NCBI GenBank assembly: GCA_021372865.1
Contig: JAJFTO010000001.1
Coordinates: 1-64,000, forward strand
Origin: Porphyromonadaceae bacterium
GTDB taxonomy: Bacteria > Bacteroidota > Bacteroidia > Bacteroidales > Dysgonomonadaceae
Length of the DNA: 64,000 bases
Direction of reading: 5' to 3'
Shown piece after piece: positions 26,174 to 36,029 of this stretch. The position numbers and the translations under genes were made by a program. The notes below the pieces were generated by a model that had not been told where the DNA came from, did not search any database, and saw nothing but the letters and a program-made list of their open reading frames with translations. Position 1 is the first letter of the stretch; every line of letters starts with the position of its first letter.

Positions 26174-29100
26174 ATGAATTACATGAATTTAATTAGGCCC
26201 AAACACGCTCAGAGTGTTTATCCGGGAAAATTTCAGAGAACCAGCTTTTTTCTAGCGACTTTCTTACTGTTGTTATTTATTTCCGTTCCTGTACAGGGTA
26301 ATGAAAATGAAGTACAACAAGCAAAGAAAACCATTTCAGGAACGGTAGCCGATTCAAAAAAAGAACCATTACCTGGTGTAACGGTGCAAGTAGTAGGCCA
26401 GCAAGGCGGGGTTATCACGGATATCGATGGACATTATACCATAGAAGCCTTATCCGCCAATGAATTACGATTCCAGTATGTGGGCATGAAGCCAGTTACA
26501 TTGCCAGTAGGAAATTTAACTACCATAAATGTTACAATGACAGAGGATGTAGAGCTTCTTGAAGAAGTCACAGTGACTGCCTTTGCGTCACAAAAAAAAG
26601 AAAGCGTTGTATCCTCAATCGAAACCATAAATCCCAAAGAATTGAAAGTTCCTTCAAGTAACCTGACAACCGCTTTGGCCGGACGTCTGGCCGGAGTGAT
26701 CTCGTATCAGAGAAGCGGGGAACCCGGTGCTGACAATGCCCAGTTCTTTGTCCGGGGTGTCACCACTTTTGGATATGCAAGCAGCCCCCTGATTCTACTC
26801 GACGGGTTCGAAGTAAATGCCAATGATCTGGCCAGAGTTGACCCGGACAATGTGGCTTCATTTTCAGTACTGAAAGATGCTACTTCTGCTGCGCTGTATG
26901 GATCAAAAGGTGCCAACGGAGTAATCATGGTTACAACCAAAAAAGGACAGGCTGGAAAACCCAAGATCTCAATCAGGGGGGAAGGCAGGATGTCTTTGCC
27001 CACAAAGATTCAGAAAACCGTGGATGGGGTAACTTATATGAATCTGTATAACCAGGCACAGTTCAATGACAATCCGCTGCTTGAACCTTATTATAGTGCA
27101 CAAAAAATTCAGAATACCATTGATCAGCTAAACGATTATGCCTTTCCAAACATTAACTGGTATGATGAAATGTTTAATTCGCATGCCATAAACCAGCACT
27201 ACAACATGAACATAACCGGTGGTGGTTCGGTGGTTAAATATTACATGTCGTTATCTTATGACAAGGATCAGGGTATTCTAAAAGACAACCGGTTGAACAA
27301 TTTCAAAAACAATATCGATATTGACCGGTTCAACCTGCTTACCAATATATCGATGGACCTGAGTCCGACAACCAGGTTGGATATCAATATGAACTCCATT
27401 TTTGAAAATTACACAGGACCGGTTGATAATACGAATGTGATTTTTGCGAGCGTAATGAATTCAAATCCGGTTGAGTTTCCCAAATTTTATTTGCCGGATG
27501 AGGAACATGCCTATGTAAAACATACTTTGTTTGGTTCTGATGCTACCGGTAGCATGTCGAATCCTTTTGCGCGGATGGTACGTGGTTATAAGGACGGATC
27601 AACCGGGCGCATTACCTCTCAATTCTCATTTGATCAGGATCTCGACGTATTGACCGAAGGACTTAAGGCAAGGGCGAAAGTATCCATCAAGAGTGACAGT
27701 TATTCTCAAAGCATAAGAAGTTATGATCCTTATCTTTATAATATAAAAAGTTATGATGAGTTCACTGACACGTATGTTCTGCAGGAGGTGCACAAGGGAA
27801 CCGATGCACTGGGAAATCCTTTGCCATGGAGGGACGGCGTATTCAGAATTTATATGGAAGGCGGCCTTACATATGCCAGAAGATTTAATGACGCGCACGA
27901 CATCAGCGGATTACTTATTTACACGCAGGAAGAAATAAAAGATACGAGCGGTAACTGGGGTAGCATACAGGAAACACTCCCCCAGCGGCTCCAGGGTATG
28001 CGTGGTCGTGTAAATTACGGATTTAAAGACAAATACCTCGCCGAGTTCAGCTTGACCTATACTGGTTCAGAAAAATTTGCCAAGGAAAATCGTTGGGGTT
28101 TGTTTCCTGCCATGGGATTGGGATATCTTATTTCCAACGAACCCTATTGGAAACCAATGGAAAATATTTTACCCATGCTTAAATTGAAATATTCGGTAGG
28201 AAAGGTAGGTAACGATCAGATATCTAGTCCTTCCGATCGTTTCTTTTTCCTCTCCGACATCAGTATGGGAGGTGGCGGCTACAGTTGGGGAAAAGATTTT
28301 AACTCATCCTTTGGAGGCTTTAACATCAGCAGATACGCAAACCCGCTGATAACCTGGGAAATTGCTGTAAAACAAAATTACGGCGTTGAAATGGATTTGT
28401 TCAAAAATAAACCTGTCAAGTTGGTGCTCGAATATTTCACTGAAGACCGGCAACAGATTTACCAGGCAAGGGCAAACCTACCTGAAACCATGGGATTGAC
28501 CAGCGACGTATATGGAAACGTAGGCCGGGTAAAAAGTAAAGGATGGGATGGATCCGTCGATCTTAATCACTCTTTTAATGCCGATACCTGGATCACAGGA
28601 CGTTTCAATTTCACTTATGCACACAATGAAATTATAGAAAACGAAGAACCGGAATACAGATGGCCGTATTTAAGTAATATCGGGTGGCCTATCAATACAA
28701 GGAAAGGGTATATTGCTGAAAGACTGTTTATTGACGCGGCAGACGTAGCCAACTCTCCGGCCCAGGAATTGGGCGGAACCGTGCAGGCCGGAGACATCAA
28801 ATACAAAGACATCAACAACGATGGAAGAATAAACTCCGACGATATGGTTCATATAGGATATCCTACTGTTCCGGAAATCACTTATGGTGTGGGTTTATCG
28901 GGTGGTTATAAAAACTTCGATGTTTCGTTTTTCTTTCAGGGACAAGACAGGGTTTCGTTCTTTATCAATCCCCAAAGTATTGCACCTTTTGCCAATCAAC
29001 GCAACGCAATGCAATATATCGCCGACAATCACTGGAATCCAAACAATCCTGTTTCCCAATCATTTTGGCCACGTTTATCGGCTTCGTTTAATGCAAACAA

Positions 29101-29350
29101 CAACGTACAAAATTCGACATGGTGGATCAGAAATGGACGGTATCTTCGGTTAAAAACGACTGAAATAGGTTATACAATCCCTTCTGAATGGTTAAAAAAC
29201 ACTTCCGTGAAGTCGGCCAGATTATACTTTGCCGGACAAAACCTTTTCAATATCACCAGCTACAAGCTCTGGGATCCTGAAATGGGAGGAGATGGATTCA
29301 ATTATCCGCTGCAAAAAGTATACAGTGTCGGATTAAATGTGTCGTTTTAA
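26174..29350 (+). CDS. SusC/RagA-family TonB-dependent outer membrane transporter
   Basis: A 1058-residue outer-membrane transporter that imports oligosaccharides with energy from TonB. After a signal with a long basic N-region (cut near VPVQG, residue 42) comes a carboxypeptidase D-like regulatory domain (about 50-125; ISGTVADSKKEPLPGVTVQV). The TonB-box-like EEVTVTAF is at 130-137, then the plug (about 140-260) with SVLKDATSAALYGSKGANGV and MVTTKKG, then the 22-strand barrel, ending in ...YSVGLNVSF with the terminal Phe of barrel proteins. There is no STN domain, so it is not expected to signal to an anti-sigma factor. It is the first gene of a four-gene operon. Confidence 0.97.
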   Translation: MNYMNLIRPKHAQSVYPGKFQRTSFFLATFLLLLFISVPVQGNENEVQQAKKTISGTVADSKKEPLPGVTVQVVGQQGGVITDIDGHYTIEALSANELRFQYVGMKPVTLPVGNLTTINVTMTEDVELLEEVTVTAFASQKKESVVSSIETINPKELKVPSSNLTTALAGRLAGVISYQRSGEPGADNAQFFVRGVTTFGYASSPLILLDGFEVNANDLARVDPDNVASFSVLKDATSAALYGSKGANGVIMVTTKKGQAGKPKISIRGEGRMSLPTKIQKTVDGVTYMNLYNQAQFNDNPLLEPYYSAQKIQNTIDQLNDYAFPNINWYDEMFNSHAINQHYNMNITGGGSVVKYYMSLSYDKDQGILKDNRLNNFKNNIDIDRFNLLTNISMDLSPTTRLDINMNSIFENYTGPVDNTNVIFASVMNSNPVEFPKFYLPDEEHAYVKHTLFGSDATGSMSNPFARMVRGYKDGSTGRITSQFSFDQDLDVLTEGLKARAKVSIKSDSYSQSIRSYDPYLYNIKSYDEFTDTYVLQEVHKGTDALGNPLPWRDGVFRIYMEGGLTYARRFNDAHDISGLLIYTQEEIKDTSGNWGSIQETLPQRLQGMRGRVNYGFKDKYLAEFSLTYTGSEKFAKENRWGLFPAMGLGYLISNEPYWKPMENILPMLKLKYSVGKVGNDQISSPSDRFFFLSDISMGGGGYSWGKDFNSSFGGFNISRYANPLITWEIAVKQNYGVEMDLFKNKPVKLVLEYFTEDRQQIYQARANLPETMGLTSDVYGNVGRVKSKGWDGSVDLNHSFNADTWITGRFNFTYAHNEIIENEEPEYRWPYLSNIGWPINTRKGYIAERLFIDAADVANSPAQELGGTVQAGDIKYKDINNDGRINSDDMVHIGYPTVPEITYGVGLSGGYKNFDVSFFFQGQDRVSFFINPQSIAPFANQRNAMQYIADNHWNPNNPVSQSFWPRLSASFNANNNVQNSTWWIRNGRYLRLKTTEIGYTIPSEWLKNTSVKSARLYFAGQNLFNITSYKLWDPEMGGDGFNYPLQKVYSVGLNVSF

Positions 29351-29383
29351 TTAATTTAAAAACATCATCAAAAACAACATGTT

Positions 29384-31327
29384 ATGAAATCAAAAATAAT
29401 TATATTTTTATTTTTATTGAGTACAGCATTTCTGTTGACACGGTGTAATTACCTGGATATTGTCCCGGATAACACGGTGGAGGTAGGAAGCCTGTTCGAA
29501 AACAGAGATAAGGCACTTTCAGCCCTGTCCACCTGTTACCGGTATATGCCCAATTATGAAAAACTGCACCAGTCCATGTCGCTTGCCGGTGACGAATGGG
29601 TGGGCCGCCTTGACGCCGGTGTAGCAAACAGCAGAACCAACACGCGGGGCGAAAAACTGATGCGTGGCTGGAACAACTCCAATGATCCGATTTTAAACTA
29701 CTGGGCAGGCGGTGGCGGTGCCAGCAGCCTCTATCAAGGCATCAGGATCTGTAACATCTTCTTCCAGAATATTGAAAATGTTCCCGATCTTACACCACAG
29801 GAAAGAGAAGACTGGACTGCACAGGTGAAAGTTTTGAAAGCATATTATCATTATTATCTGATAAGGCTTTATGGACCCATTGTTATTGCAGACCAGAATC
29901 TGGAACCTTTTTCTACTATAGAAGAGGTCAGACAGGAAAGACAATCTGTTGATTCCTGTTTTAATTACGTGATCAAACTGATTGATGAAGCCATATCCGG
30001 CGGAAATCTGGCACAGGAGAGAGAAGTGGCTTATTATGGACAGATTGATCAGCAGATAGCCAGAGCAATAAAGGCAGAAGTCCTTCTTACCCGTGCCAGC
30101 CCGCTTTTCAATGGTAATTCAGAATATTACAGTAACTTTAAGGGTAAAAATGGAGAATTATTATTCCCCATGGAAAACGATCCGGAAAAATGGAAAGAGG
30201 CGCTGGATGCAATCCAGGATGCCATCACGTATGCCGAAGCACATGGAAAAAAATTGTACCAATACGAAGGGCAACCCAAATTCTGGGATGTGGAAAATTT
30301 TCAGAAATCCGAAATTATCCAGTATGCCTATAACGAGCGATTTTCTATTGTGGAACCCTGGAATAGTGAACTGATATGGGGTTACTCCGGACTTGATTTT
30401 ACGGGACAGGGAGGATTTGCCCACGCAACCAATATGCGCAGCGTGGCTCAACCAACGACTGCTACCTTTGCATGGCAATGGTTGGGAGCCGACTACAGGA
30501 TGGCGGAATTGTTCTACTCAAAAAACGGGGTGCCTATCGAGGATGATAAAACCTATGATTATGAAAACCGACTACAAATCACCACTATACCCGATGACAA
30601 TTACCACAAGGGTTACATGCAGGTCGGTCAAAGGACCGTCAATCTCCACCTGAACAGGGAACCGAGATTTTATGCTTGGCTGACAGTCGACAGATGCGTA
30701 TGGCGTACCCATGATATTGCCAATGACGTAAAAATGCGTTATAACGAATTCCCCGGAGGCCGCGGTTCTCAACATACCACAGACTTTTACTGGACGGGGA
30801 TCGGTGTGAAGAAAATGGTTCATCCCGAATCAGGAACCGGACACTGGGCACGTGTGGTAAAATTCCCTTACCCCATATTGCGCCTTTCCGATCTTTATCT
30901 GATGTATGCTGAAGCATACAACGAATATAACGGGCCCAACCAGGCAGTGTATGATGCCCTGAATAAGATTCGTTCCCGCGGCGGTTTAAAACCGATTGAA
31001 GAGGTATGGAGTAATCCGGAGATTGTGAAAAATCCAGGTAAACATCTTACCAAAGAGGGCCTGCGCGAGATCATTCACCGCGAACGTTCTATCGAACTCT
31101 CCTTTGAAGGAAAAAGATATTTCGATGTATTGCGCTGGAAAGAAGCAAGCCGCTATTTTACAAGTCCAATGAAAGGATGGAATACTACTGGCGTGGATCC
31201 GGAACAATTTTATATTCTGATGACTTTGCAACCCAGAGTATGGCAGACACCCAGAGATTATTTAATGCCAATTCCACTCTGGGATTTGAACAGAAATCCA
31301 AATCTGGTACAAAATCCCGGCTGGTAA
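29384..31327 (+). CDS. SusD/RagB-family outer membrane glycan-binding lipoprotein
   Basis: A 647-residue lipoprotein that forms the lid of the SusC transporter and binds its oligosaccharide cargo. The signal MKSKIIIFLFLLSTAFLLTRC ends at a lipobox Cys, followed by NYLDIVPD, a common SusD start. Alpha-helical TPR-like regions and the C-terminal RDYLMPIPLWDLNRNPNLVQNPGW are characteristic (the PIP...N-NL-QNPGW ending). HRERSIELSFEGKRYFDVLRWKE (about 565-587) is the well-conserved SusD block. It lies 33 bases after SusC. Confidence 0.97.
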   Translation: MKSKIIIFLFLLSTAFLLTRCNYLDIVPDNTVEVGSLFENRDKALSALSTCYRYMPNYEKLHQSMSLAGDEWVGRLDAGVANSRTNTRGEKLMRGWNNSNDPILNYWAGGGGASSLYQGIRICNIFFQNIENVPDLTPQEREDWTAQVKVLKAYYHYYLIRLYGPIVIADQNLEPFSTIEEVRQERQSVDSCFNYVIKLIDEAISGGNLAQEREVAYYGQIDQQIARAIKAEVLLTRASPLFNGNSEYYSNFKGKNGELLFPMENDPEKWKEALDAIQDAITYAEAHGKKLYQYEGQPKFWDVENFQKSEIIQYAYNERFSIVEPWNSELIWGYSGLDFTGQGGFAHATNMRSVAQPTTATFAWQWLGADYRMAELFYSKNGVPIEDDKTYDYENRLQITTIPDDNYHKGYMQVGQRTVNLHLNREPRFYAWLTVDRCVWRTHDIANDVKMRYNEFPGGRGSQHTTDFYWTGIGVKKMVHPESGTGHWARVVKFPYPILRLSDLYLMYAEAYNEYNGPNQAVYDALNKIRSRGGLKPIEEVWSNPEIVKNPGKHLTKEGLREIIHRERSIELSFEGKRYFDVLRWKEASRYFTSPMKGWNTTGVDPEQFYILMTLQPRVWQTPRDYLMPIPLWDLNRNPNLVQNPGW

Positions 31328-31349
31328 TAACATATTAATAAAGAACAAT

Positions 31350-32684
31350 ATGAAGAATTTATATTATTTTTTCATCATTATCGCATTTTCATTTGCAGCA
31401 TTAATTAGCGGATGCAGCGAAGATCTTCAGGGAGATCAGACGCCTCCCGGACAAATCACAAATGTATTGTTCACTCCAAATTATGGAGGCGGTTATTTTA
31501 CTTTCGATATTCCTGCAGACGAAGATTTTTTGTACGTAAGGGCAGAATATACAATCGATACTGGTGAGAACATCTCAAAAACGAGCAGTGTGTATTCTGA
31601 TACGTTATGGATCGAAGGTTTCGGACAGGAAAAGGAGTATGAAATAAAGCTTTTTTCCGTCGACAGGAACAACAACCAGTCACAACCCGTGATTCAGAAA
31701 ATAACACCACTTGCGCCCACCACCTCAGCCATATTGGCTACGCTGGAGGTTAAGCCCGGTTTTTCGTCTATTGTAGCCGACTGGGAAAATACGATGGAGC
31801 AGCCGGTAACAATTTATGTAAAAGTAAAGGTAGGTGAAACCGAAGTAACAAAGATTTTCGCCTCAAACCTGGCTGTTGATCGTTTTTCCATAGAGAACCT
31901 CAAAGGTGTTCCCTACCAGGTGAGTGTTTTTATCCGTGACTCCTACGCCAATCAAACCGACACCAAAGATTTTGGAGAAGTGACCCCGTTAACCGACGGT
32001 CCCATATCAAAAAAGCAATGGTCATTCCTTCGTGATCAACTGCTTTACGGAAATAAATGGGATTATGATAGCAGTCCGGATCCTTTTCAACAAAAGCCTT
32101 TTAAAGAATTTCAGGGAACCTATCGCGACGATAGTTTAAAAAACGCACGCATGAGTTATTATGAAGGCCGAATTGAGAAATTCTATGACAACTTGTACGA
32201 TTATGAACCGGTTCAAAATCTGAATTATTTCCATACAGGCAACCAGACTTATCCCTTCTCCTATTTTCTTGATATGGGACGTGAAATCAAGGCCAGTCGT
32301 TTCAAGATATGGCAACGAGAAGCTTGGGGTCAACTCTATGGCGGTGCAAATATTCAACGATGGGAATTATGGATTAGCGATGATAAAGATCCAACGGACG
32401 GAATCTTTGACGGATGGGAATATGTTGGAACTTATGAGCTCGTGAAACCTTCGTCCGTGATAGAACAAAAAAATCAAGCAAGAAACGGACATGAATATAT
32501 GTTATATCCGAAAAATCCGCATTTTACAAAACCGTTCCGTTATTTAAGATATAAACCTGTAAAACGAATCAATAATGGACTTGAGAGCTGCGCTTCTGAA
32601 ATAACCTTGTATGGAACCGAGGCCGATGGCAGCATTATTGAGGATCCGAGTGTGCTGACCAAGGCAATACCAGGATGGGAATAA
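31350..32684 (+). CDS. DUF4959/DUF5126/DUF5000-type surface lipoprotein (SusE-position)
   Basis: A 444-residue lipoprotein (lipobox LISGC, then SEDLQGD). Two fibronectin/immunoglobulin-like modules come first (about 30-120, PGQITNVLFTPNYGGG; about 125-215, LATLEVKPGFSSIVADW), followed by a discoidin-like C-terminal domain (about 230-440) with SRFKIWQREAWGQLYGG and WELWISDDKDP. This three-part layout matches the DUF4959-DUF5126-DUF5000 lipoproteins found beside SusCD pairs, thought to be surface glycan-binding proteins. It is third in the operon, 22 bases after SusD. Confidence 0.87.
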   Translation: MKNLYYFFIIIAFSFAALISGCSEDLQGDQTPPGQITNVLFTPNYGGGYFTFDIPADEDFLYVRAEYTIDTGENISKTSSVYSDTLWIEGFGQEKEYEIKLFSVDRNNNQSQPVIQKITPLAPTTSAILATLEVKPGFSSIVADWENTMEQPVTIYVKVKVGETEVTKIFASNLAVDRFSIENLKGVPYQVSVFIRDSYANQTDTKDFGEVTPLTDGPISKKQWSFLRDQLLYGNKWDYDSSPDPFQQKPFKEFQGTYRDDSLKNARMSYYEGRIEKFYDNLYDYEPVQNLNYFHTGNQTYPFSYFLDMGREIKASRFKIWQREAWGQLYGGANIQRWELWISDDKDPTDGIFDGWEYVGTYELVKPSSVIEQKNQARNGHEYMLYPKNPHFTKPFRYLRYKPVKRINNGLESCASEITLYGTEADGSIIEDPSVLTKAIPGWE

Positions 32685-32702
32685 ATAACAACATTAATTG
32701 CA

Positions 32703-33902
32703 ATGATTATGAAAATTAAGAACAATATTCTTCTCGTCTTTTTCTTTGTCGCCGCTTTACTATTGAATCAGGGATGCGACAGCATGGAAGACAATTACAA
32801 GCAGTATCTGGGTGAGTATAACTACTCGGGAAAAATCAATAACTTACGGACCTATGCAGGATACGAAAGAGTTATTTTGGCATGGGACAACCCGAAAGAC
32901 CAGAAATCAAAATCGATTATGATCATTTATGGCGCTGATAGTACGGTTGTAAGTTATGACAGCATGGTCGATTCTGTTTCAATTGATGGTTTAAATGCAG
33001 GTACGGGTTATGAATTCATCGTGTATTCGCTGGATGCCGATAAAAATGTATCAGTCCCGACAAAGATTACGGCATTTCCCGTATCGAAAGAATATGTGGA
33101 ATCCCTGACTCCTGCGACTTTAATTGTAGAAGAACAGAACAACGAACAGGTTATTTCGTTCATCGGAATGTCGAACGTGCTGATGATGTTTTCCGGAAAA
33201 ATCAATTTTACCATTACCGGTCCCGATAATTTCAATCTGACCGGAAATATTGATATTACAGATCAGGTAGTTTCCGTGGATCCTGTTTCTGGAGCTAAGA
33301 CCATCAATACGATTTCAGAATTTTCTGTGCCCGTTAAGAATTTTGGAATCGACCTGATTCCCGAAGGTGATTATTCATTTAATTATACCATCAGTGTGTG
33401 GCCTATTTCCGGGACACAAATCACTGTAGATGAAGTTCCCCTCAACAAACAGGTCGAAATGCGTGTTCCCCGCTTTATCATTAATCTGATGCGCCTGGGA
33501 GGTACCATCACAACCAGTGGAGACAATGGACCGAATGAAGGAATCAGTAAACTGATAGACGGCAACATCGGCACCAAGGTACTGTATAAGTCACGTAGCT
33601 CTGTGTCGGTGGTTTACAAACAAACCAAACCATCCATTGTTACCAAATATACACTTACATCGGCAAATGATGCCGCTGAAAGAGATCCGTTGAGATGGAC
33701 GTTGTATGGTTCGAATAACGGAACTACATGGACTGTGATTGACACAAGGGATAATATAGACTTTCCTCTCAGACAACAAACACTTTCATTTGAAATTCCT
33801 GACAACACAGCCTCATTTACCCAGTATAAACTGGATATGGTAAACAATTCTGGAAATATGTTCCAACTTGCCGAATGGGCATTGTATGGTCCGAAATTGT
33901 AA
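32703..33902 (+). CDS. DUF4998 and discoidin (F5/8C)-like surface lipoprotein
   Basis: A 399-residue lipoprotein; ATG 32703 or 32709 may be used. The lipobox is LNQGC, followed by DSMEDNYKQYLGEYNYSGKI, the usual opening of DUF4998 proteins. A fibronectin-like module (about 40-130) leads to a middle beta-rich part and a C-terminal F5/8-type domain (about 265-399) with LIDGNIGTKVLYKS, RDPLRWTLYGSNNGTTW and QLAEWALYG. It probably binds glycan at the cell surface as part of the SusCD complex. It is the last gene of the operon; a strong terminator follows 23 bases later. Confidence 0.85.
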   Translation: MIMKIKNNILLVFFFVAALLLNQGCDSMEDNYKQYLGEYNYSGKINNLRTYAGYERVILAWDNPKDQKSKSIMIIYGADSTVVSYDSMVDSVSIDGLNAGTGYEFIVYSLDADKNVSVPTKITAFPVSKEYVESLTPATLIVEEQNNEQVISFIGMSNVLMMFSGKINFTITGPDNFNLTGNIDITDQVVSVDPVSGAKTINTISEFSVPVKNFGIDLIPEGDYSFNYTISVWPISGTQITVDEVPLNKQVEMRVPRFIINLMRLGGTITTSGDNGPNEGISKLIDGNIGTKVLYKSRSSVSVVYKQTKPSIVTKYTLTSANDAAERDPLRWTLYGSNNGTTWTVIDTRDNIDFPLRQQTLSFEIPDNTASFTQYKLDMVNNSGNMFQLAEWALYGPKL

Positions 33903-33925
33903 TTCACATATTCTCCTTTATTCAC

Positions 33926-33959
33926 AAAAAAGTTGCCGGATTGTTCCGGCAACTTTTTT
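33926..33959 (+). terminator. Intrinsic terminator of the SusCD operon
   Basis: The 10-bp perfect stem AGTTGCCGGA (33931-33940) and TCCGGCAACT (33945-33954), extended by flanking A/T pairs, has a TTGT loop and is followed by T residues. The A-run on the left makes it potentially bidirectional. Confidence 0.85.
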
Positions 33960-34123
33960 GTTTACCAGTAATATCACTTACGCATACAAAAAACAGTTGG
34001 TGCATGAAAGCGAGAGACTGAAATTCTTGGTTACAAGGGGCGAAAATCATGTGCTACCAACACAATGATTAACATTTTTTAATTTACTAATTTATCCATA
34101 AATTACCAAAATCGTATACATTT

Positions 34124-34843
34124 GTGATAAATGTAAAGCAATTTAAAAGGACGGAATCAAAGTATATCATCAGGGCTGAGGGGTTGACAAAGGACTATCC
34201 CGTGGGTGAGGGTCATTTCAGGGCGCTGTCAGATATCAATCTCACCTTCAGTGAGGGTGAGTTTGCAGGATTGGTAGGTCCCAGCGGTTCGGGAAAAACG
34301 ACCCTGCTGAACATCATCGGCTCGCTCGACACCCCTACTTCGGGCAGCGTCGCGGTGCTCGGCAGGGAAGTATCAGCTCTCACTGCAAAGCAGTCGGCTT
34401 TCCTTCGGAACCGTCATATCGGATTTATCTTCCAGAGCTATAACCTATTACCGGTATATACAGTGTATGAGAACGTGGAGTTCACGCTGCTGCTGCAGAA
34501 GAAAAACAGGGAGGAACGTCACAAAGCAGTGATGGAGGCACTCGATTGGGTGGGGCTTACCGAAAAGAAAGATGCACGACCCGCACAACTGTCGGGTGGT
34601 GAGAGCCAGCGTGTGGCCATTGCCCGAGCCATGGTGAAACGGCCGGCGATCGTACTGGCCGATGAGCCGTCGGCCAACCTCGATGCCGAGAACTCCCACC
34701 ATATCCTGCAGACGATGCAACAGCTGAACAGCGAGTTGAAAACAACCTTCCTCTTTGCCACACACGATGAGAAGGTGATGCAATATCTGCAGCGGGTCAT
34801 CTCGCTGCGTGACGGAAAGATAGAAAAAGACACAAACAGCTGA
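34124..34843 (+). CDS. ABC transporter ATP-binding protein (LolD/MacB type)
   Basis: A 239-residue ATPase that powers the FtsX-type permeases encoded next. Walker A is GPSGSGKTT (52-60), the Q-loop is FQSYNLLP, the signature LSGGESQRVAIARA (156-169), Walker B IVLADEP (D180, E181) with the D-loop SANLD, and the H-loop FATHDEKV. The best start is GTG 34124; no other start codon exists in frame before the conserved LTKDY. A TACATTTG box overlaps that GTG, so either the box is chance or transcription begins elsewhere. It is first in a six-gene operon; the next gene begins 4 bases after its stop. Confidence 0.92.
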   Translation: MINVKQFKRTESKYIIRAEGLTKDYPVGEGHFRALSDINLTFSEGEFAGLVGPSGSGKTTLLNIIGSLDTPTSGSVAVLGREVSALTAKQSAFLRNRHIGFIFQSYNLLPVYTVYENVEFTLLLQKKNREERHKAVMEALDWVGLTEKKDARPAQLSGGESQRVAIARAMVKRPAIVLADEPSANLDAENSHHILQTMQQLNSELKTTFLFATHDEKVMQYLQRVISLRDGKIEKDTNS

Positions 34844-34847
34844 AGCC

Positions 34848-36020
34848 ATGCTCATCATCAGGACCGCTTTCAAAAATATCATCGGCGCCGGACGTGCCAC
34901 CTGGCTCAACATCGCCGTGCTCTCTTTCGTACTGGTCATCATGACAGCCTACAATGGCATACTGGATGGATGGATCGAACAATCACGCCGCGACACCATG
35001 GACTGGGATACAGGCTGGTCGCAGCTCTGGCAACCAAATTACGACAAGTACGACATCTTCTCACTGCCCGATGCCCACGGAAAAACACCAGCACAGATTG
35101 ATGATCTGCTTAAGACGGGGATGGCAGCTCCCGTGCTGGTTATCCAGGCATCGGTATACCCGCAGGGACGGATGATGAACATCCAATTGAAGGGAATCGA
35201 TCCGGAACAGCATATACTGAAAATACCTTCCCTGTCGTTACGCTCCACAGGGGGAGAGACACCAGTGGTCATTGGCAAACGAATGGCGGCCACAACAAGG
35301 CTGAAGAAGGGCGACAGGGTAATGATTCGCTGGCGCGACAGAAATGGAATATTTGATGCACGTGAAGTACGGGTCGCCGCAATATTTGAGACGACGGTCG
35401 GCAGTGCCGACACCGGTCAGATGTGGATCGCGCTGGATGATCTGTATGCCATGACCGGCATGCAGGATGAAGCCACCTATATTGTAATGCAGCGTGAATC
35501 ACTGGTAAATGCCAATGTGGGCGGATGGCACTTTAAAGACAATGACTTCCTGCAGACGGATAACCGGATGCTGGAACAGTCCTCCCGGGCTGAATCGCTG
35601 ATTATCTTCGCCATCCTCCTGACCCTTGCGCTGCTGGCAGTATACGATACCCAGACTCTCTCGATATTCCGCCGACAGAAGGAGATAGGTACCTACGTGG
35701 CACTCGGAATGACACCGAGGGAAGTAACAGGCCTTTTCACCATTGAAGGGACCACCTACAGCCTCTTCGCCGCCATCTTCGGCACGATATGGGGTTCTCC
35801 CCTGCTCTACTGGTTCACAAAAACCGGTCTGCCCATGCCCGAAGCGTATGGTGATGTTGGCATGGCCGTGGGCAAAGCAATGTACCCGGCCTATAAACTG
35901 ACCACAATAACAACCACCATTCTTGTTGTGATCGTCTTCTCTGCGCTGGTCAGCTACCTCCCCGCGCGGAAGATAGCCCACCAAAACATGGTATGGGCAT
36001 TAAAAGGTAAAATCAATTAA
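34848..36020 (+). CDS. FtsX-type ABC permease (LolC/E-like), first
   Basis: A 390-residue inner-membrane permease of the MacB/LolCE class: one N-terminal transmembrane segment (about 17-37), a large periplasmic region (about 40-255), then three C-terminal segments with FRRQKEIGTYVALGMTPREVTGLFTIEG (about 276-303), the FtsX-family coupling motif. It pairs with the ATPase upstream and the second permease downstream, 9 bases apart. LolCE-type pumps extract lipoproteins or other substrates from the outer leaflet of the inner membrane without moving them across it. Confidence 0.9.
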   Translation: MLIIRTAFKNIIGAGRATWLNIAVLSFVLVIMTAYNGILDGWIEQSRRDTMDWDTGWSQLWQPNYDKYDIFSLPDAHGKTPAQIDDLLKTGMAAPVLVIQASVYPQGRMMNIQLKGIDPEQHILKIPSLSLRSTGGETPVVIGKRMAATTRLKKGDRVMIRWRDRNGIFDAREVRVAAIFETTVGSADTGQMWIALDDLYAMTGMQDEATYIVMQRESLVNANVGGWHFKDNDFLQTDNRMLEQSSRAESLIIFAILLTLALLAVYDTQTLSIFRRQKEIGTYVALGMTPREVTGLFTIEGTTYSLFAAIFGTIWGSPLLYWFTKTGLPMPEAYGDVGMAVGKAMYPAYKLTTITTTILVVIVFSALVSYLPARKIAHQNMVWALKGKIN

Positions 36021-36029
36021 TTTGGAAAT

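Noticed and set aside
34117..34124. TACATTTG as promoter of the ABC export operon
   Set aside because: The box overlaps the only plausible start codon (GTG 34124), so it cannot drive a transcript that includes that start.
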